Shown in pieces: positions 1 through 12,190 of a stretch of 64,000 nt of DNA. Position 1 is the first letter of the stretch. Every line of letters begins with the position of its first letter. Source of the stretch: Xiphias gladius (Eukaryota > Chordata > Actinopteri > Istiophoriformes > Xiphiidae); NCBI RefSeq assembly GCF_016859285.1, contig NC_053417.1, positions 26,501,706 through 26,565,705 on the forward strand. The letters run 5' to 3'. The notes beneath the pieces are model-generated. The model saw only the letters and a list, made by a program, of their open reading frames with translations, was not told where the DNA came from and searched no databases. The translations under genes were made by a program, and so were the position numbers.

Positions 1-1172
1 GTATTATCTACACCAGGTCATACAACCACAGCAGAAATTGCTTTAAGAACGAATGACTTTAGCTATGTGTCCTTGGTTTTCCTGCTCGGTGGGAGCCAAG
101 AGTGCTGCAGAGAGGTGTTTCTACGACACGTGGTACCTCTGTTTATTAACATTTATGGTTAGTTAGTTATTCGATATTAGTATCTAAAAGGGCAAATATC
201 TGCCAGGATATTCTTAGCTTCATATAGACTGTTGAAACTCATCAGAATGCTATCGTACCCCATGCTGTTCCTTAGTGCACTGTGAGTGTTTGTAAATTAC
301 ATAATATTTCAGTGCAGCATTCTTCCTTTTCTTATTTATATTTCCAATGTACAGTTTGACTACTGAGCTCTATTTCTGTCACCTTGATTTATGGTGCGTT
401 GTATTAGGCACGCGACCAGTGTTGACCTGGATCACATATGATGTGTATATCTGACTTTTGAGGTTGTTATTTTACTCTAGATATGTTCCAGTTATATACA
501 CAAATGCCTGCCAACCATATCGCTGCTCCTTTGTATAGCTTGTATAGTTTGAGAGTTCTCTGGCCAGGGCTGCTGTTACCACCAGTGTTTGTATTGGGAG
601 CTGGCCCAATGTGGACCGCCATTCTATGTGTTGGCTCACATTGGCTCCTCAATTTAATGGGCCGTGGGGCACTGCGGGCCCCAGCGGGCCCCTGTGGACT
701 CCTGTGGGCCCTATCAGGAGCAATCAGCCATCCAACCAGTGAGTGCTCTCCAGCAAGCCTCATTAACCCTGTCACCCCCTACAAATCCCCCATCAGTGAC
801 TCACACGTGCTATGACTCAACACCCACAGCTGAAGGTTGTGCCCTACCACAACCACCACCATCCATCCCTCACCACCAATCCAACACGAGATAACAGCGC
901 TCATTCTAACTTCAGTGCTGTATGTCAGTGACAGGGTCTAATCTGATCCCAGCTCAGGTTCTGCAAAAACAGTTATTCAATAGCAACATGTTGTACAGGG
1001 TGTCATATCATCCTCTTACCTAATGGGACATAAAATGGATTTGGATGACAACGTCACTGTAAAACTTACAGGCATAAAGAACCAGATGAACGACTAGATG
1101 AACTGAGCATGTACCCAGAGCATGTGGGTCCATACTGTGGGTTTCACCACGCAGCTAAAGGAATCAGGAATC

Positions 1173-1470
1173 AGGGCCGCAACTAGCGATTATTATTCAT
1201 TGAGTTACCTGCAGATTGTTTTCTCAATTAATCGATTGATTAATTGATTTATTAATAAATCAATCAATTGCTTTATAAAATATAAGAAAACAGTGTAAAT
1301 GCTCATTGCAATTGCTCGACCAACAGTCCAAATCCAAGGTTATTAGCTGGAACCAGATACTTTTTTTGGTAGTTTTGCATTAAAAATTACTTAAAACGTC
1401 AATGGATTATCAAAATCAATGACGGTTGATTTTCTGTTGGTTAACTAATTGATTAATTGACACTTTCAGA
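1173..1470 (+). repeat. MITE-like repeat, GATTAATCG-terminus family, copy 1
   Basis: Starts GGGCCGCAACTAGCGATTA and ends TGATTTTCTGTTGG..CTTTCAGATC. The family's ends are imperfect inverted repeats rich in ATCGATTAATCG, around a core with AAATGTCAGAAAA and CCCAAAGATATTCAGTTTAC. I know this as an abundant teleost repeat but cannot give its database name. This copy has a poorly preserved core. Confidence 0.6.
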
Positions 1471-1569
1471 TCACCGTACATGTGGTGTGTCTGTATCACC
1501 TTTATAAAAGCATGTTAAGTGTTCAACCTACCTCATAAGATCGACTTTATAAACAAACCAACTAGAGCT

Positions 1570-1898
1570 TAAACTAACTGGTACGTTCAGTATTGATTCA
1601 TCTGTTGATTATTTTGTCTATAAAATGTCAGAAAAATAAGCGAAAAAAGTCTATCACAGTTTCCCCATGGTGGTGATATCGAATTGCTTGGGTTTTTTTT
1701 TTTTTTTTTTTCTTCCGACCAGCTGTCCAAAGCCCAAAGACATTCGGATTATTATAACATAAGATAAAGAAAAGCAGCAAATCCTCTTATTTGAGAAACT
1801 AGAACCGGAGAGTGTTTGGAAGAAGTAACTTGAACAGTTAATCAGTTCACAAAATAATTGCAGCAGTTTTCTGTCAATCAACTATTCGTTTCAGCTCT
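1570..1898 (+). repeat. MITE-like repeat, GATTAATCG-terminus family, copy 2
   Basis: Contains AAAATGTCAGAAAAATAAGC, CAAAGCCCAAAGACATTC, AAAGAAAAGCAGCAAATCCT and ends TTCTGTCAATCAACTATTCG then TTTCAGCTC. A poly(T) run at 1691-1710 sits in the middle. Confidence 0.75.
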
Positions 1899-3025
1899 AA
1901 AGCCAGCACAATGTTGCATGTCTCATCTGCACCAACATACAGCCTGGAGCCAATACAGAGGACAGTAACTTAACCAGTACCGTGTGCCTGTCGAGTCTGT
2001 AGTGCCTCATGGCCCAGCAAAACTGCTACTCATGCGGCACTACTTCATTCTGCAGTAGGTCTAACCAAAGATCATTTAAAAGAATTGTTCATATACTTAA
2101 TAGCTGGGGCCTCACTGGCAAATGGGAACAGGAAGTATGCTGAATATTATATATCAAAATCTCAACACTTTGTTAGTGATAAACTGACATGGCAGCTCCA
2201 AATGGAATTTATAGTAAATTCTCAGGGACATGTGCAAACGCACATATGTGTGTGTGGGGGGTGGAATCACGGAAGAATATAAATATTTTGTTTTAATTTT
2301 TCATGTTTTAGGAGTCTGTGAAGTCATTGTTCCCGGGCAGGGAAGCCCAGTCTTTTCCAGACAAACTCTCATGTTACGAGAAAGCCTGTTTTTCTATTCC
2401 CAGCTGGTCTCAGTCCTCAGCCAGGTTCTCTTAGCTGCTCGGGAGCCACAGAGCCTCCTGCCCTCTCCCCCTGTGGGCCCGGCTCCAAACCCTAAAATCA
2501 GATCCAGTTTTCACCCTCTTGTTGCTCCTAGGATGAACCTTAAATCCAGCACCTGGTGACGGCACTGTTATTCTTACCAACATCTGACTCACTCTTATCG
2601 TCTTGACTTTTGCATTAACGCCATTACCAGGTTCCTGCTCCATCACTAGCCTCAGAGCCAAACCTTGGCCAACACCTCTATGCTAATTTTAAACTTTCTA
2701 GTCTCCAACACAAATTTTAACATTTTCCGTCACATCCTAGCTCCAAATCAAGCCTGCTTCCTGTATATCGATTTCCACCCTTTTTAGTACCAAAGCACAC
2801 TTAAAAAAAGCAACAGAACATATTATTGTATGCTCAAAAACACAAATAACCTCACACAGCTGCCTGCCAAATTAAATTCTACTTGAACAAATAGACTTTT
2901 TTATATAACAAGATTAAACGTTTACCATGCAGAACATTTTCTAATTTAGTGCTGCGACAAAATGTTTATTTTCACTGTCTATTAATGAAATTGTTAATTT
3001 CTATCAAATAATTGGTTAAACTTTT

Positions 3026-3341
3026 AAAGGGGTTATCCACTGATTTATAAATTAAGTTCCTTTGTCGTGAAGAGTAATACTCAGTCTGTGAAAACATTTG
3101 TATAATGTCTTCTGTGGCTCTGCAGGGAGCTTTCCAAAGTTTGAAAAAAAATAAGCAGGCATTTAGGAGGTAGTAGGATCAAGTCTTTGTTGGACCTTTA
3201 CCCGTACTCATGACTAGAAGTCCAGATATTTAGGCATCTGCTGCTTCAATTGTAACCTTTTTTTTTTTTTTTTTAATCTGTGTCTCGTGAGTCTCCTAAA
3301 TGTATGGAAGTACAATACTAAATTGCTGAAGTGCCTCTTTA
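3026..3341 (+). repeat. MITE-like repeat with AAAGGGG termini, copy 1
   Basis: Left end AAAGGGGTTATCCACTGATT; the right end reads GCTGAAGTGCCTCTTT. Internal GAAAACATTTGTATAATGTC and TGGCTCTGCAGGGAGC are shared with 47760-48346, whose right end (inverse AAAGGGGTAAGCCAGAGATT) shows the terminal inverted repeat more clearly. Confidence 0.6.
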
Positions 3342-3612
3342 AATCTACAAAATGTAAGAAAGCAGTGAAAAATGCCCATCACAAGTTCCGAGAGCCCAAG
3401 GAGATGTCTATAGATCTTTTTCTGTGTCTGATTAACTGCCTAAAACCCAAAGATATTCAGTTTACAGTGAAAGATAAAACATATAGAAGAAGAAAATCCT
3501 CAGATTTCAGAAACTGTGAACAGAATGTATTGCTTAATGAATGACTCAAATTGATAATCGAAATTGTTGTTCATTCATTTATTTTCTTTTGATAGACTGT
3601 TTCAGCTCAAAT
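3342..3612 (+). repeat. MITE-like repeat, GATTAATCG-terminus family, copy 3 (left-truncated)
   Basis: Directly abuts the preceding repeat. Contains GCAGTGAAAAATGCCCATCA, CAAGTTCCGAGAGCCCAAGG, AAACCCAAAGATATTCAGTT and the ending GACTGTTTCAGCTC. Confidence 0.7.
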
Positions 3613-4793
3613 GTCAATTTGTATCAAACATATACGACACTGATGAAATAAACAATAGTGAACACCGTAAAGCAAATATGAGTCTCAGTGAACGATCAGA
3701 GGCTTTCTGTTTACAAGCCTCTCTTAAAAAGTAAAACTAGTGTGTTTTCAGCATAATCAAAAGCCTGTTAATTAATTAATTTAGTCATCAAGTGTTTAGT
3801 GGCAGTTTGAGTCAGTGAATCCATGAATATAATCTGAATAAAAACTTCCAACAAATATGAAAATTGCTCCGGTTGCGTGGTGCTGTAGTGAACATCCCTC
3901 CAGCACCAGCCCAGCCCTCCACCAGGCTTTTCCTACTTTTACTGTCCCAGTCAACTAGCTCCATCCTTAGGCCCAAACCTGGACTTCACACCCCAGCTCA
4001 CCTCCAGCGCCAGGCCTTGTCACTATCCAAAGCCCTTCTCTGCTATTTTTAGCCACGCTGCGCCTGTGCCGGCGTGGCTCCACTGTTTGCCTAGTGTGTG
4101 GTGTTGTGACAAGGGCCCGCATGGGAGCCGTAATGATACAGTGTCTCCGTCTCCCTCCCAGTGCTCAGATAGAGATTGTTTAAACAGTATCCTGAGCCGG
4201 GGACGGGTCCCATGACAACTCCATAAATATTTACCAGCAGCAGCCACGCCGCTTCGCTTGAGGAGAGCTCGTCTGCAGGCTACCTCTGCAATGTTTTTCT
4301 TTTGCCCTTTTTTTCCATTGTTGTCTCTTGCAACTGTAGTATGTGTTGTTTTGATGATTTTCTTTGGATGTTGTCGATGTCCTTTTCTTTTTTCTTTTTT
4401 TTTTTTTTTTTTACTAGCACTGCTTTTACTTTTACACATCATCATCTGACTGGAATGTCAGGATGTCCTGTATGTTAGTGCTACATTGCATGTACACATG
4501 TTGCACACTGTGGTAAACACATCAAAAGTTTTGTAAGTCAAGTTCAGCAACGGGACACATAACAGAAGGACAAAAAAATGACCTTACACAAGTCTTGAAA
4601 AGACTTAAAAGCATTGACTTAGTCTCCTCAAAAAGGGTCTTAGAAGGTTTTTAAAAGTCTTAAGTTTAATTTACAAAAGTCTCAAATATTTTCTCTTCCC
4701 TGTTGTAGGCAGTAATGGCAGTCATCAAAAGTTTTTGTATGTGTTCTACCCTGTTTAATCCTTTTTTAATGGAGTTTCAGTCAGCACTGTCCC

Positions 4794-5061
4794 GGGGTCT
4801 GTTTCACCAAAGCGATTTGCGAGCAGTACTTAGACGTAGATCACTAATTAGTGAAATTAGCATCCTGTTTAATAAATGACTGTCACTTGCCAATTGCAGA
4901 TGAATTGGAGAATCCTACAGTCCTCTCACATGCTCATGCTTGGGTCCCAAGTATGGTGTTTCTTTTGATTAGTTAGACATGTCAAAAATTACTGCTAGAG
5001 GGAAAGGATCAAATACTGCAAGTTGCAGCTTGCATGTTGCAGATTTGGTGAAACAGGCCCC
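4794..5061 (+). repeat. MITE with GGGGCCTGTTTCACCAAA terminal inverted repeats
   Basis: 268 bp. Left end GGGGTCTGTTTCACCAAA and right end TTTGGTGAAACAGGCCCC are inverted repeats with one mismatch in 18. No coding capacity. A second pair of related ends is at 13760 and 15457. Confidence 0.85.
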
Positions 5062-5402
5062 AGGCCCATAGCAAACACTGTCACTACTGGTGCTACAGAT
5101 CTTGATTTTAGCAAAAAAAAAGCTTAAATGAACTTATATGAATTAATCATTTTTAATTGAATAATTCTCGGCCATATTGTCCCTACTGGTTCTCCATCAT
5201 ACTTTCCTACTTCGGCTGGTGTGATTGTGAAACGAGTATATAATTGCACTCGATGTGGTATTAAAAGACGTTTTAAAAAGTCTTACATCTGACTTGCAGA
5301 AACCCTGCTCACAAGTTAACACACACAGTTGCATTGTAAAGTAATGAATTAACTAATAACTGCGCAACTGAAAGTTTCTTTCTCACTCCTCCTCTCTGAC
5401 AG

Positions 5403-5522
5403 ATGATGGGAAGATCTTTCATGGCAGCGGGGTTGGAGACGCTTTTGGTCCTCGCTGCTTCAAAGGCGACATTATGGGCTGCGGCATCATGTTCCCACGA
5501 GACTACATCCTGGACGGAGAAG
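5403..5522 (+). CDS. spryd3: spryd3 exon, antepenultimate coding exon
   Basis: 120 bp. The acceptor is a pyrimidine-rich tract ending CTGACAG just before 5403; the donor is GAAG|GTTAGG at 5523. The exon starts with the last two bases of an Asp codon and reads DGKIFHGSGVGDAFGPRC, then the GDIMGCGIMFPRD core of the SPRY fold, ending one base into a Gly codon. Start and end phases fit the next exon exactly. Confidence 0.94.
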
Positions 5523-8500
5523 GTTAGGGGAGAGGGTTCAGGTGGTACAATTACATCGTCACTCATGCATCAAAGCGCTTGACGTGTTCGTGGGAGGTTT
5601 CGCTCTGAAACTTAATTATCTTGGCTTAGCATAAGATAGTTGCAGCCACATTGGGTCTTAACAGAGTTCATTGTGTTGCATGTGGGAAAGAAACTGGATG
5701 TGAACCAAGGACCCCCACACTTAAAAGTGAAATTCTTATCCCCTCTCCTTTCCATAAGAGACAAATATAGACTGCCCTGCTCTCAGGGGGTTTCAGTACA
5801 TCCGTTTCAAATGACCAAACATATAATAACAGTTCAGAAGTACTGTAGTTTTCAAATTTACAGACGGCACAAGACAGCAACTATTGTCATCTAACCCTAT
5901 AAGGGTTCACTGATAAAACTAGACGTCTCAGTTTGGGGCTGGTATTTTATCAGTTACTAAACCCGTGGCTCTGTCTACTCTGCTCTACTCTGCTTGCAAA
6001 CACACAGTGCTGTGTTTTGTCCTCAGGTGACATGGACGACTGGGATCGGCTGGAGGTCCGTCCGGGTCATGCAGCCGTCCAGAACGTTCTGTACCTCAAC
6101 GATGAAGAGGAGGAAGAGGAAGATGGGGAAGAGGTAGAGCAGGGACAGGAGGGAAGGAAGGTCACGGTGAGGAATGCCTCATAAGCACAACACAGCTGTG
6201 TTAACCATCGCTACACATATATGTACGTGTACATTTTATAGATTCATTTACATTGCCACTAGGGAGCAGTGTAACAAGCTGTAGAACATAAATGACCTAT
6301 CAACATCTCATACATTTTGCTTGGCAAACTTGTCAGTGAACAGTTTCTTTATATAACAACATAGAGCAACATCAACATTCATTTGGACTTGTGTTTTTGT
6401 CCAGTCCAACTGATGAATGTGACAGTATTTACTCTCATTATATGTATTTACTTACTTTAGCTGTGATTTGGTCTCCACCAAAACCCTAAGGGAAATTTCA
6501 GGCTCTTTAGCTGCTAAATTCTTCATCGTTTTCACAAGCCAGTCACTAACTCTGTTGTTTGGTGGCGAGCAGGTAGTGTACAGTGGGTTTATCAGAGCTT
6601 TTGTCCTGAAAGACAGTGAGTCCTGGGAAGAGTTTTTACATCATGAGCTCTGTTGTAAAAGCTTGTTACTTGGTCTGTGATTTCCTGGGAAGTAATGCTT
6701 GGTTCATGTCATTGTTCAGACTGTAATTTCTCACAGCTAAAATATCTCCCACTTGCCACAAAGAGCTACAGACACGTTGACAAATATGTGGCAAAGTGGC
6801 TGCAAAAGTCATCACTGTTGCAGTTACATCTAAGTACAAACCCATTTTTAACACCAACACAGTCAATTCAGCAAATATAGAGGGCGTTAAAAGCTATTTG
6901 TATCTGATTTTCCCTACACTAATTACGCTACAAATACAGTGCTGTGAAAAGTACGTGCCCTCTTCCTGATTTCTTCTTTTCTTTCTTTATTTTGCATATT
7001 TGTCAAACTTAAATGTTTCAGATAATCAACTAATTTTAATATTAGACAAAGATGACCTGAGTAAATACAAAATGCAGTTTTTAAATTATGATTTTTTTTT
7101 TATTAAGGGATAAAAGCTATCCAACCCTACCTGGCCCTATGTGAAAAAGTAATTGCCCCCTCTCAATAAATCAACCAATTAACCACATTTTTTTGAAAGC
7201 TGAGTTAAATTTCAAAAGCCACACCCAGGCCTGATTACTGCCAGACCTGTTGAATCTAGAAATCACTTAAGTAGAACCTGTCTGACAAAGTGAAGTAGCC
7301 TTAAAGATCTCAAAAAGCAGCACATGATGCCGCGAACTAAAGAAATTCAAGAACAGATGAGAAACAAAGTCATTGACATCTATCAGTCTGGAAAGGGTTA
7401 CAAAGCCATTTCTAAGGCTCTGGGACTCCAGAGAACCACGGTGAGAGCCATTATCTACAAATGGAGGAATGTTGGAACAGTGGTGAGCCTCCCCAGGAGT
7501 GGCCGGCCTACCAAAATTACTCCCAAGAGCGCATCGACAACTCATCCAGGAGGTCACAAAAGAACCCAGACGAACACCTAAAGAACTGCGGGCCTCACTT
7601 GCCTCAGTTAAGGTCAGTATTCATGACTCCACAATAACAAAGAGACTGGGCAAAAATGGAATCCATGGGAGAGTTCCAAGGAGAAAACCACTGCTGACCA
7701 AAAAGAACACAAAGGCTCGTCTCACATTTGCCAAAAAACATCGTGATGACCCCCAAAACTTTTGGGAAAATATTCTGTGGACTGACGAAAAGTGGAATAT
7801 TTTGGGAGGTTTGGGTCCCCCCTTACATCTGGCGTAAAACTAACACGGAATTCTGCAATAAAAACATCATACCAACAGTCAAGCATGGAGGTGGTAGTGT
7901 GGTGGTCTGGGGCTGCTTTGCTGCTTCAGGACCCGGACGACTTGCCGTAATTGATGGGACCATTATGCTCTCTACCAGACAATCCTGAAGGAGAATGTCC
8001 GGCCATCAGTTTGTGACCTCAAGCTCAAGCGCACTTGGGGTATGCAGCAGGACAATGATCCGAAACACACCAGCAAGTCCACCTCTGAACGGCTCAAGAA
8101 TAACAAAATGAAGGTTTTGGAGTTTCCTAGTAAAAAGCCCGGACCTCAATCCGATTGAGATGCTGTGGCATGACATTAAACAGGCAGCTCATGCTCAAAA
8201 ACCCTCCAATGTGGCTGAATTAAAAAAAATTCTGCAAAGGAGAATGGGCCAAAATTCCTCCACAGCGATGTGAAAGACTCATTGCCAGTTATCGCAAATG
8301 TTTGCTCGCATTTGTTGCCTCCAAGGGTGGCACAACCAGTTATTAGGTTCAGGGGGCAATTACTTTTTCACATGGGTGATATAGGTTTTGAGTAACTCTT
8401 TACCTTCAATAAATGGAACGATCATTTAAAAGCTGCATTTTCTGTTCACTCCTGTTGTCTTTGTCTTAAATTAAATGTTCTTTGATGATCTGAAACATTT

Positions 8501-11408
8501 AAGTGTGACAAACATGCAAAAACAGGAGAAATCGGGAAGGAGGCAAACACTTTTTCCCAGCACTGTAAGTGACTGACTCAAAAAAATAAATAAAAATGTG
8601 GGGTAGGACTTCCTAAACATCCTATTGTACTTAGACTGTATGGATGCAGCAGACGCAACCAGATTGGCCATCAGGAGATTGTGAATTGTTATTGTGTTAA
8701 GATGTTTATTAGACAATTTTGAAGATAGAAATACTGTACACCCATAAGGAGATGTACAGTACATAATCAAAGGGAGGCATATGGAGACGCTTCAAAGTGC
8801 GGCAGTACAACCGTCAACCCTTAAGACACACATGGACACGTCCTTATATCTCCATTCTGTTTGTACAGTGTCCACATCCTAAACAGTCAGGTGGATCATG
8901 GACATGCATCAGCATGAAAAGAAGGTTATTTGTAAGCCAAAATTATTTTGCAATTATAATAGCAATTATAATTTTATGGAGAAATTGTTATCACGCAAAG
9001 AATGTTTTAATTTAAGAAAACAAAAATAATTTTGTTCTCTGATTGACGTAAGTGCGCAATAATGACATCTCTCAGTCAGTTTTCCTCATTCGCCCTATCT
9101 CAGCTGTCTGAATGCTCCCAAACTCTTGGACGCTCTCTCAACATTTCTGCTCCGGGCACTCGTTCAGCCGGACAGCGTTACAGTTAAGAATGTCAGGATG
9201 CCAGAAATTTGGTAGTGGGCACCAATACCATTGAATTTCCATGATTCTTAGTACCAAATTCGACGCCACGGCATCAAATGAATGTATTTCAAGATAAATG
9301 TTTTTCATTTAAAAAAAACAAACAAAAAAAAAAACTTAAAACATTCCATCAACAGCAGCCTGTAGCCATTAGGTATAAAAAAAAGAAACAGTAATAACAT
9401 TACAAAAAGTGCAACAGTTGCATGTAAACTTAGGCTGTGTATTGCCTTTTGTGGTGTCTGTAATAAATCTAAAATACCTTCATATAGGACTCCTGCCTTC
9501 CTCCTCCTCCTTCCCTTTGCATTTAACATCAGACTTGAACACTTGCTGGGTTATTGTGCTGACCCTTGTCCGTCCCAGAAGAATCTCATCTCCAGAAACT
9601 GCGACATCTATGGTACCTTCAGTACCTTCGATGCATTTGGTACTGTAGACAAAAAGTACAGTCACTTTTTCTGAATTTTGGCATCGACTTGGTACTGAAG
9701 TACTGTTTCTCATGACATCCCTAGCTACATTGCGCCACAATTCCAGCCAATCTTTCAAGCCAATCTTGAAAAGTGGAGTAATTTATTTCTTTGCTTTAGT
9801 AAAACTATCGGTTACAAGGGGATTAGAGAAGCACAGGGAGAATGGTAAGTAGGCCCTCGGAAGCCATATTTATAAAGTTTATAAAGCTTTGTTACATATC
9901 TAGTTTTATGAACTTTAATGAAATTCCTTTTTAAAGTTAGTGCTGTAATTTATTAGCGTGCAACCAAGCTACGTTGATGGGTAGCTAGCTAACCAACCAG
10001 TGCCTGATAAGCAGATAAGAAGCCTGATAAACAAACTAAGCGTGTTGGCTAACCTAATGAATGCCAGCTACATGGCCAAGGCCTTGTAATAATGATTAAT
10101 ATAGTTCCTTTAAAAAAAATGAACTATATCTTAATAACACAAGTACCTGTAAACAACGTAAAGTCCAGAGTTGAGTATAATATTGCTAAAGGCAGCTGAC
10201 TTACTAATAACCACCATATAGAATGCTTTTAAAATGAGATGTGGCACGCTCTGCAACAAAATCATATGATGGATTCACAGCAGATTTCTTTAAATGTAGG
10301 GGTACAGTAAAAGTTTAGTTGTTTGAAAGGAACTAGATTAAGGATTGAGGCCCAAATAAAATGCAAGAGTACACGATTGTTGGTTAAGTTAAAGGTGCCC
10401 TGGGGACTTTTCTTGTAAACAAAGTCTCTGTTTACATTCAGTGTTACTCACCTAAACGTGTTCCGTCTGTGAGGACTAACAAGCATACTTAGGGCATTTC
10501 CAGACAATTTTCTTAATCCATTTTAAATACTGCATTGTTTACATCCATGTTTACTTGCTAACAGTCTTCTCCTGCAATCCTTTGTTGGCACATTGCTGCA
10601 TTTCTTGGCGCATTACTGCCACCTGTAGATCCCTGGAATAGTGCATCTTGTCGCACATGTGATCATGTGTGTGCATGAGAACAACCAAAGAGAGACCCAC
10701 CTGTGAAAACATCATGCCTTATTGCTACCAGTGTTCAAAAACTCCACTGGGTCCTTTTAACCTTTATTAAGTCTTTTTTGGCAACTCTTCATGGAGCGCA
10801 CTGCACAGCAGGATTACAGCAATTATTTTTACATGACTTACAAGATCAGAAACCTCAGCGACTTGAGTCACTGTAGCGTCCAGTCTGCCCTCAGTCCAAC
10901 CTGAGAGGATGAAAAAGTAGCGCTGCCCAGAGGGCGTATTATAACCCCTTGTACTGTAAATGCAACGATGGCTGAAGCTCTTGGCAAGCGGCCATCACCA
11001 CCCCCCGTTGCAAGCTAGAAAACACGTTCGGTGGCCGAGAAAAAACTTGCATATTGCCCCTTTAAGTGACTCTCTTCACTCTCTAATCATCTAACCGCTT
11101 CATGTTCAAACTGTCGTTTGTTTTTCATGGTTTTAATTACTGCGGTTTCACTTTGTCTTCACTTATAGCTGCTGGGCAAACTTGCCTGTGCAGTTGTGCA
11201 AGCAGAGGCAAAGGGGGGTCACTGTGCGGGTGTGAGTGCACGCGGTACTGAAACCCAAGTGGGTGAGAATAGAACAGGCTGAATCATAATCCAGGGATTT
11301 GTCAATATTTATTCAGTAGGACACATTACCCTCAGTGCACTGCTCCATGACATTACAGAGGCCTCTATGGGTATGGCTGCACGTGTGTGAGGGTGATGGG
11401 GGGCAACC

Positions 11409-11444
<36 letters not shown>

Positions 11445-12190
11445 ACACACAATAGAGAGCCACAGCACACACTGTACTGCCATGCTTCTGCTGTTGTTCA
11501 AAGTAATGAAGCCTGTTGCTTTTTCACTTACCCTTCATTTGTAATTGAATAGCGGTTAAGCCTTTCTTTTTTAGAGTGGGTGGCACAGTTAACGTTTGAT
11601 ATGTGACTCAGCCTGATTTATTGAAGACACACACTCCTCAGTACTTCACTTGTTGTTTTAGTATGTTGGTATTTGTTCCCAGACTTGGAAAGAAGCCCTC
11701 AGTATTAGCATTGAAAAGCTTGTTGATGTTCTTTTGAGAACAGCTGGATAATGTTTGATCACTTGCTGATTTAGCAGAGACATGTACTGTAAACACTGAC
11801 TTTTTTTTCCCCCCACGAAGACAGACGTTACACTGTCACCTATTTATTTAACAATATTTCCTAACTGCACATAATTCCTGTTTACAACTGGCACACTGAG
11901 TGCTCTCAAATTAAGTTTGCTTTAGTATCATAGTCATTATGAAAGACTTTTCTTTCTTTACTAATTGTTCCAATGCTCCATCAGGGGATTTGCCATCACT
12001 GAAAGCATTGTGTTTGTGTATTGTAACTCACTGTCACCCCCCTGTGGTCCTGCAGGTGTTCTTCACGAGGAACGGGAAGCTGATGGGCCGCAGGGAGATG
12101 GTGGTTCCTCCCGGTGGCCTCTACCCCACTGTGGGGATGCTGAGCAGCGGAGAGAAGGTGAAGGTGGATTTACATCCTCTCAGTGGATGA
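5403..12190 (+). CDS. spryd3: spryd3, SPRY domain-containing protein 3 (last three coding exons; partial gene)
   Basis: Three spliced exons (5403-5522, 6027-6166, 12056-12190) join in frame to give the C-terminal 131 residues and a TGA stop. The translation contains FGPRCFKGDIMGCGIMFPRD, an acidic loop, then VFFTRNGKLMGRR and the ending VKVDLHPLSG, which I recognise from vertebrate SPRYD3 (human protein about 440 residues, two SPRY domains). This part is therefore the distal half of the second SPRY domain. SPRY domains are beta-sandwich protein-interaction modules; the partners of SPRYD3 are poorly known and I assign no pathway. Phases agree at both junctions (one base + two bases, then phase 0). 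Earlier exons, including the one that should encode the preceding HPGW segment, are not found in 1-5402 and must lie upstream of the window. The gene converges on lima1. Confidence 0.93.
6027..6166 (+). CDS. spryd3: spryd3 exon, penultimate coding exon with acidic loop
   Basis: 140 bp between CCTCAG at 6021-6026 and the donor ACG|GTGAGG at 6167. It encodes GDMDDWDRLEVRPG, then NVLYLND followed by a run of Glu/Asp ([14 protein letters not shown]), ending GRKVT. The acidic stretch is a loop insertion in the second SPRY domain that is also acidic in mammalian SPRYD3; this version is shorter than the human one as I remember it. Confidence 0.93.
6360..6680 (+). repeat. fish interspersed repeat, ACTGATGAATGT family, copy 1
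   Basis: Shares GATGAATGTGACAGT, TTGGTCTCCACCA, AGGGAAATTTCAGGCTCTTT, AGCTGCTAAATTCTTCATCG and GGTGGCGAGCAGGTAGTGTA with copies at 24255-24622 (inverted), 24918-25265 and 42765-43131. Confidence 0.7.
6937..7161 (+). repeat. Tc1 element left terminal inverted repeat (IR/DR)
   Basis: Outer motif at 6937-6962 and inner motif at 7141-7161 are direct repeats of each other; the whole block is inverted at 8351-8565. Confidence 0.9.
7324..8346 (+). pseudogene. Tc1-like transposase pseudogene
   Basis: Recognisable Tc1 transposase in order: N-terminal paired-like helix-turn-helix (MPRTKEIQEQMRNKVIDIYQ, SGKGYKAISKALGLQRTTVR), a GRP hook (GRPTKITPK), second HTH, first catalytic Asp in ILWTDEKW (about 7785), PTVKHGGGSVVVWGCFAASG, second Asp in MQQDNDPKHTSK (about 8055), Glu in NPIEMLWHDIK (about 8157), and terminal GGTTSY before TAG. 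The frame shifts at least four times: near 7525, 7800, 7970 and 8130, with another likely at 8225. No active enzyme can be made from this copy. Confidence 0.93.
8351..8565 (-). repeat. Tc1 element right terminal inverted repeat (IR/DR)
   Basis: Inverse of the left repeat with scattered substitutions and small indels; ends CAGCACTG before the TA duplication. Confidence 0.9.
8570..9188. other. spryd3 intron, no gene seen
   Basis: AT-rich sequence after the Tc1 element. No splice-flanked reading frame or recognised repeat seen. Confidence 0.5.
9189..9727 (-). repeat. interspersed DNA repeat, non-coding
   Basis: Right end (inverse) TAGGGATGTCATGAGAAACA and left part GAATGTCAGGATGCCAGAAA. GGTACTGAAGTACTG and GGTACCTTCAGTACCTTC are palindromic motifs. 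Consistent with a short hAT-like or similar non-autonomous element; family not identified. Confidence 0.45.
10393..11064 (+). repeat. interspersed repeat with TTAAAGG-type ends
   Basis: Begins TTAAAGGTGCCCTGGGGACT and ends GCATATTGCCCCTTTAAG, so the ends are partial inverted repeats. The middle (CGCATTACTGCCACCTGTAG, AGAGAGACCCACCTGTGAAA) is the type seen in fish MITE-like elements. No ORF. Confidence 0.5.
11411..11451 (+). repeat. GT microsatellite followed by AC run
   Basis: (GT)15-16 then TACACACACA, in the last spryd3 intron. Confidence 0.95.
12056..12190 (+). CDS. spryd3: spryd3 terminal coding exon with stop
   Basis: Acceptor GTCCTGCAG ends at 12055. Translation runs VFFTRNGKLMGRREMVVPPG, GGLYPTVGMLSSGEKVKVD, then LHPLSG and TGA at 12188-12190. 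These are the last beta strands of the SPRY domain, and the ending matches vertebrate SPRYD3 almost residue for residue. It lies 5.9 kb from the previous exon because that intron has gained a Tc1 element and several short repeats. Confidence 0.95.
   Translation: MFFTRNGKLMGRREMVVPPGGLYPTVGMLSSGEKVKVDLHPLSG

Larger units (their letters stand above)
6937..8565 (+). mobile_element. Tc1/mariner DNA transposon, complete ends, dead transposase
   Basis: 1629 bp flanked by TA on both sides (6935-6936, 8566-8567), the Tc1 target duplication. Left end CAGTGCTGTGAAAAGT pairs with the inverse of the right end, and similarity continues over about 215-225 bp (6937-7161 and 8351-8565). Each terminal repeat holds an outer and an inner copy of the motif GTGAAAAAGTAATTGCCCC (the inner ones at 7141-7161 and 8351-8371 are identical), the IR/DR layout of Sleeping Beauty-like elements. 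It sits in the last intron of spryd3 in the same orientation. Confidence 0.95.

Noticed and set aside
1..5402. Search for earlier spryd3 exons
   Set aside because: No splice-flanked segment encoding the expected upstream SPRY residues was found on the plus strand; those exons must lie left of the window.
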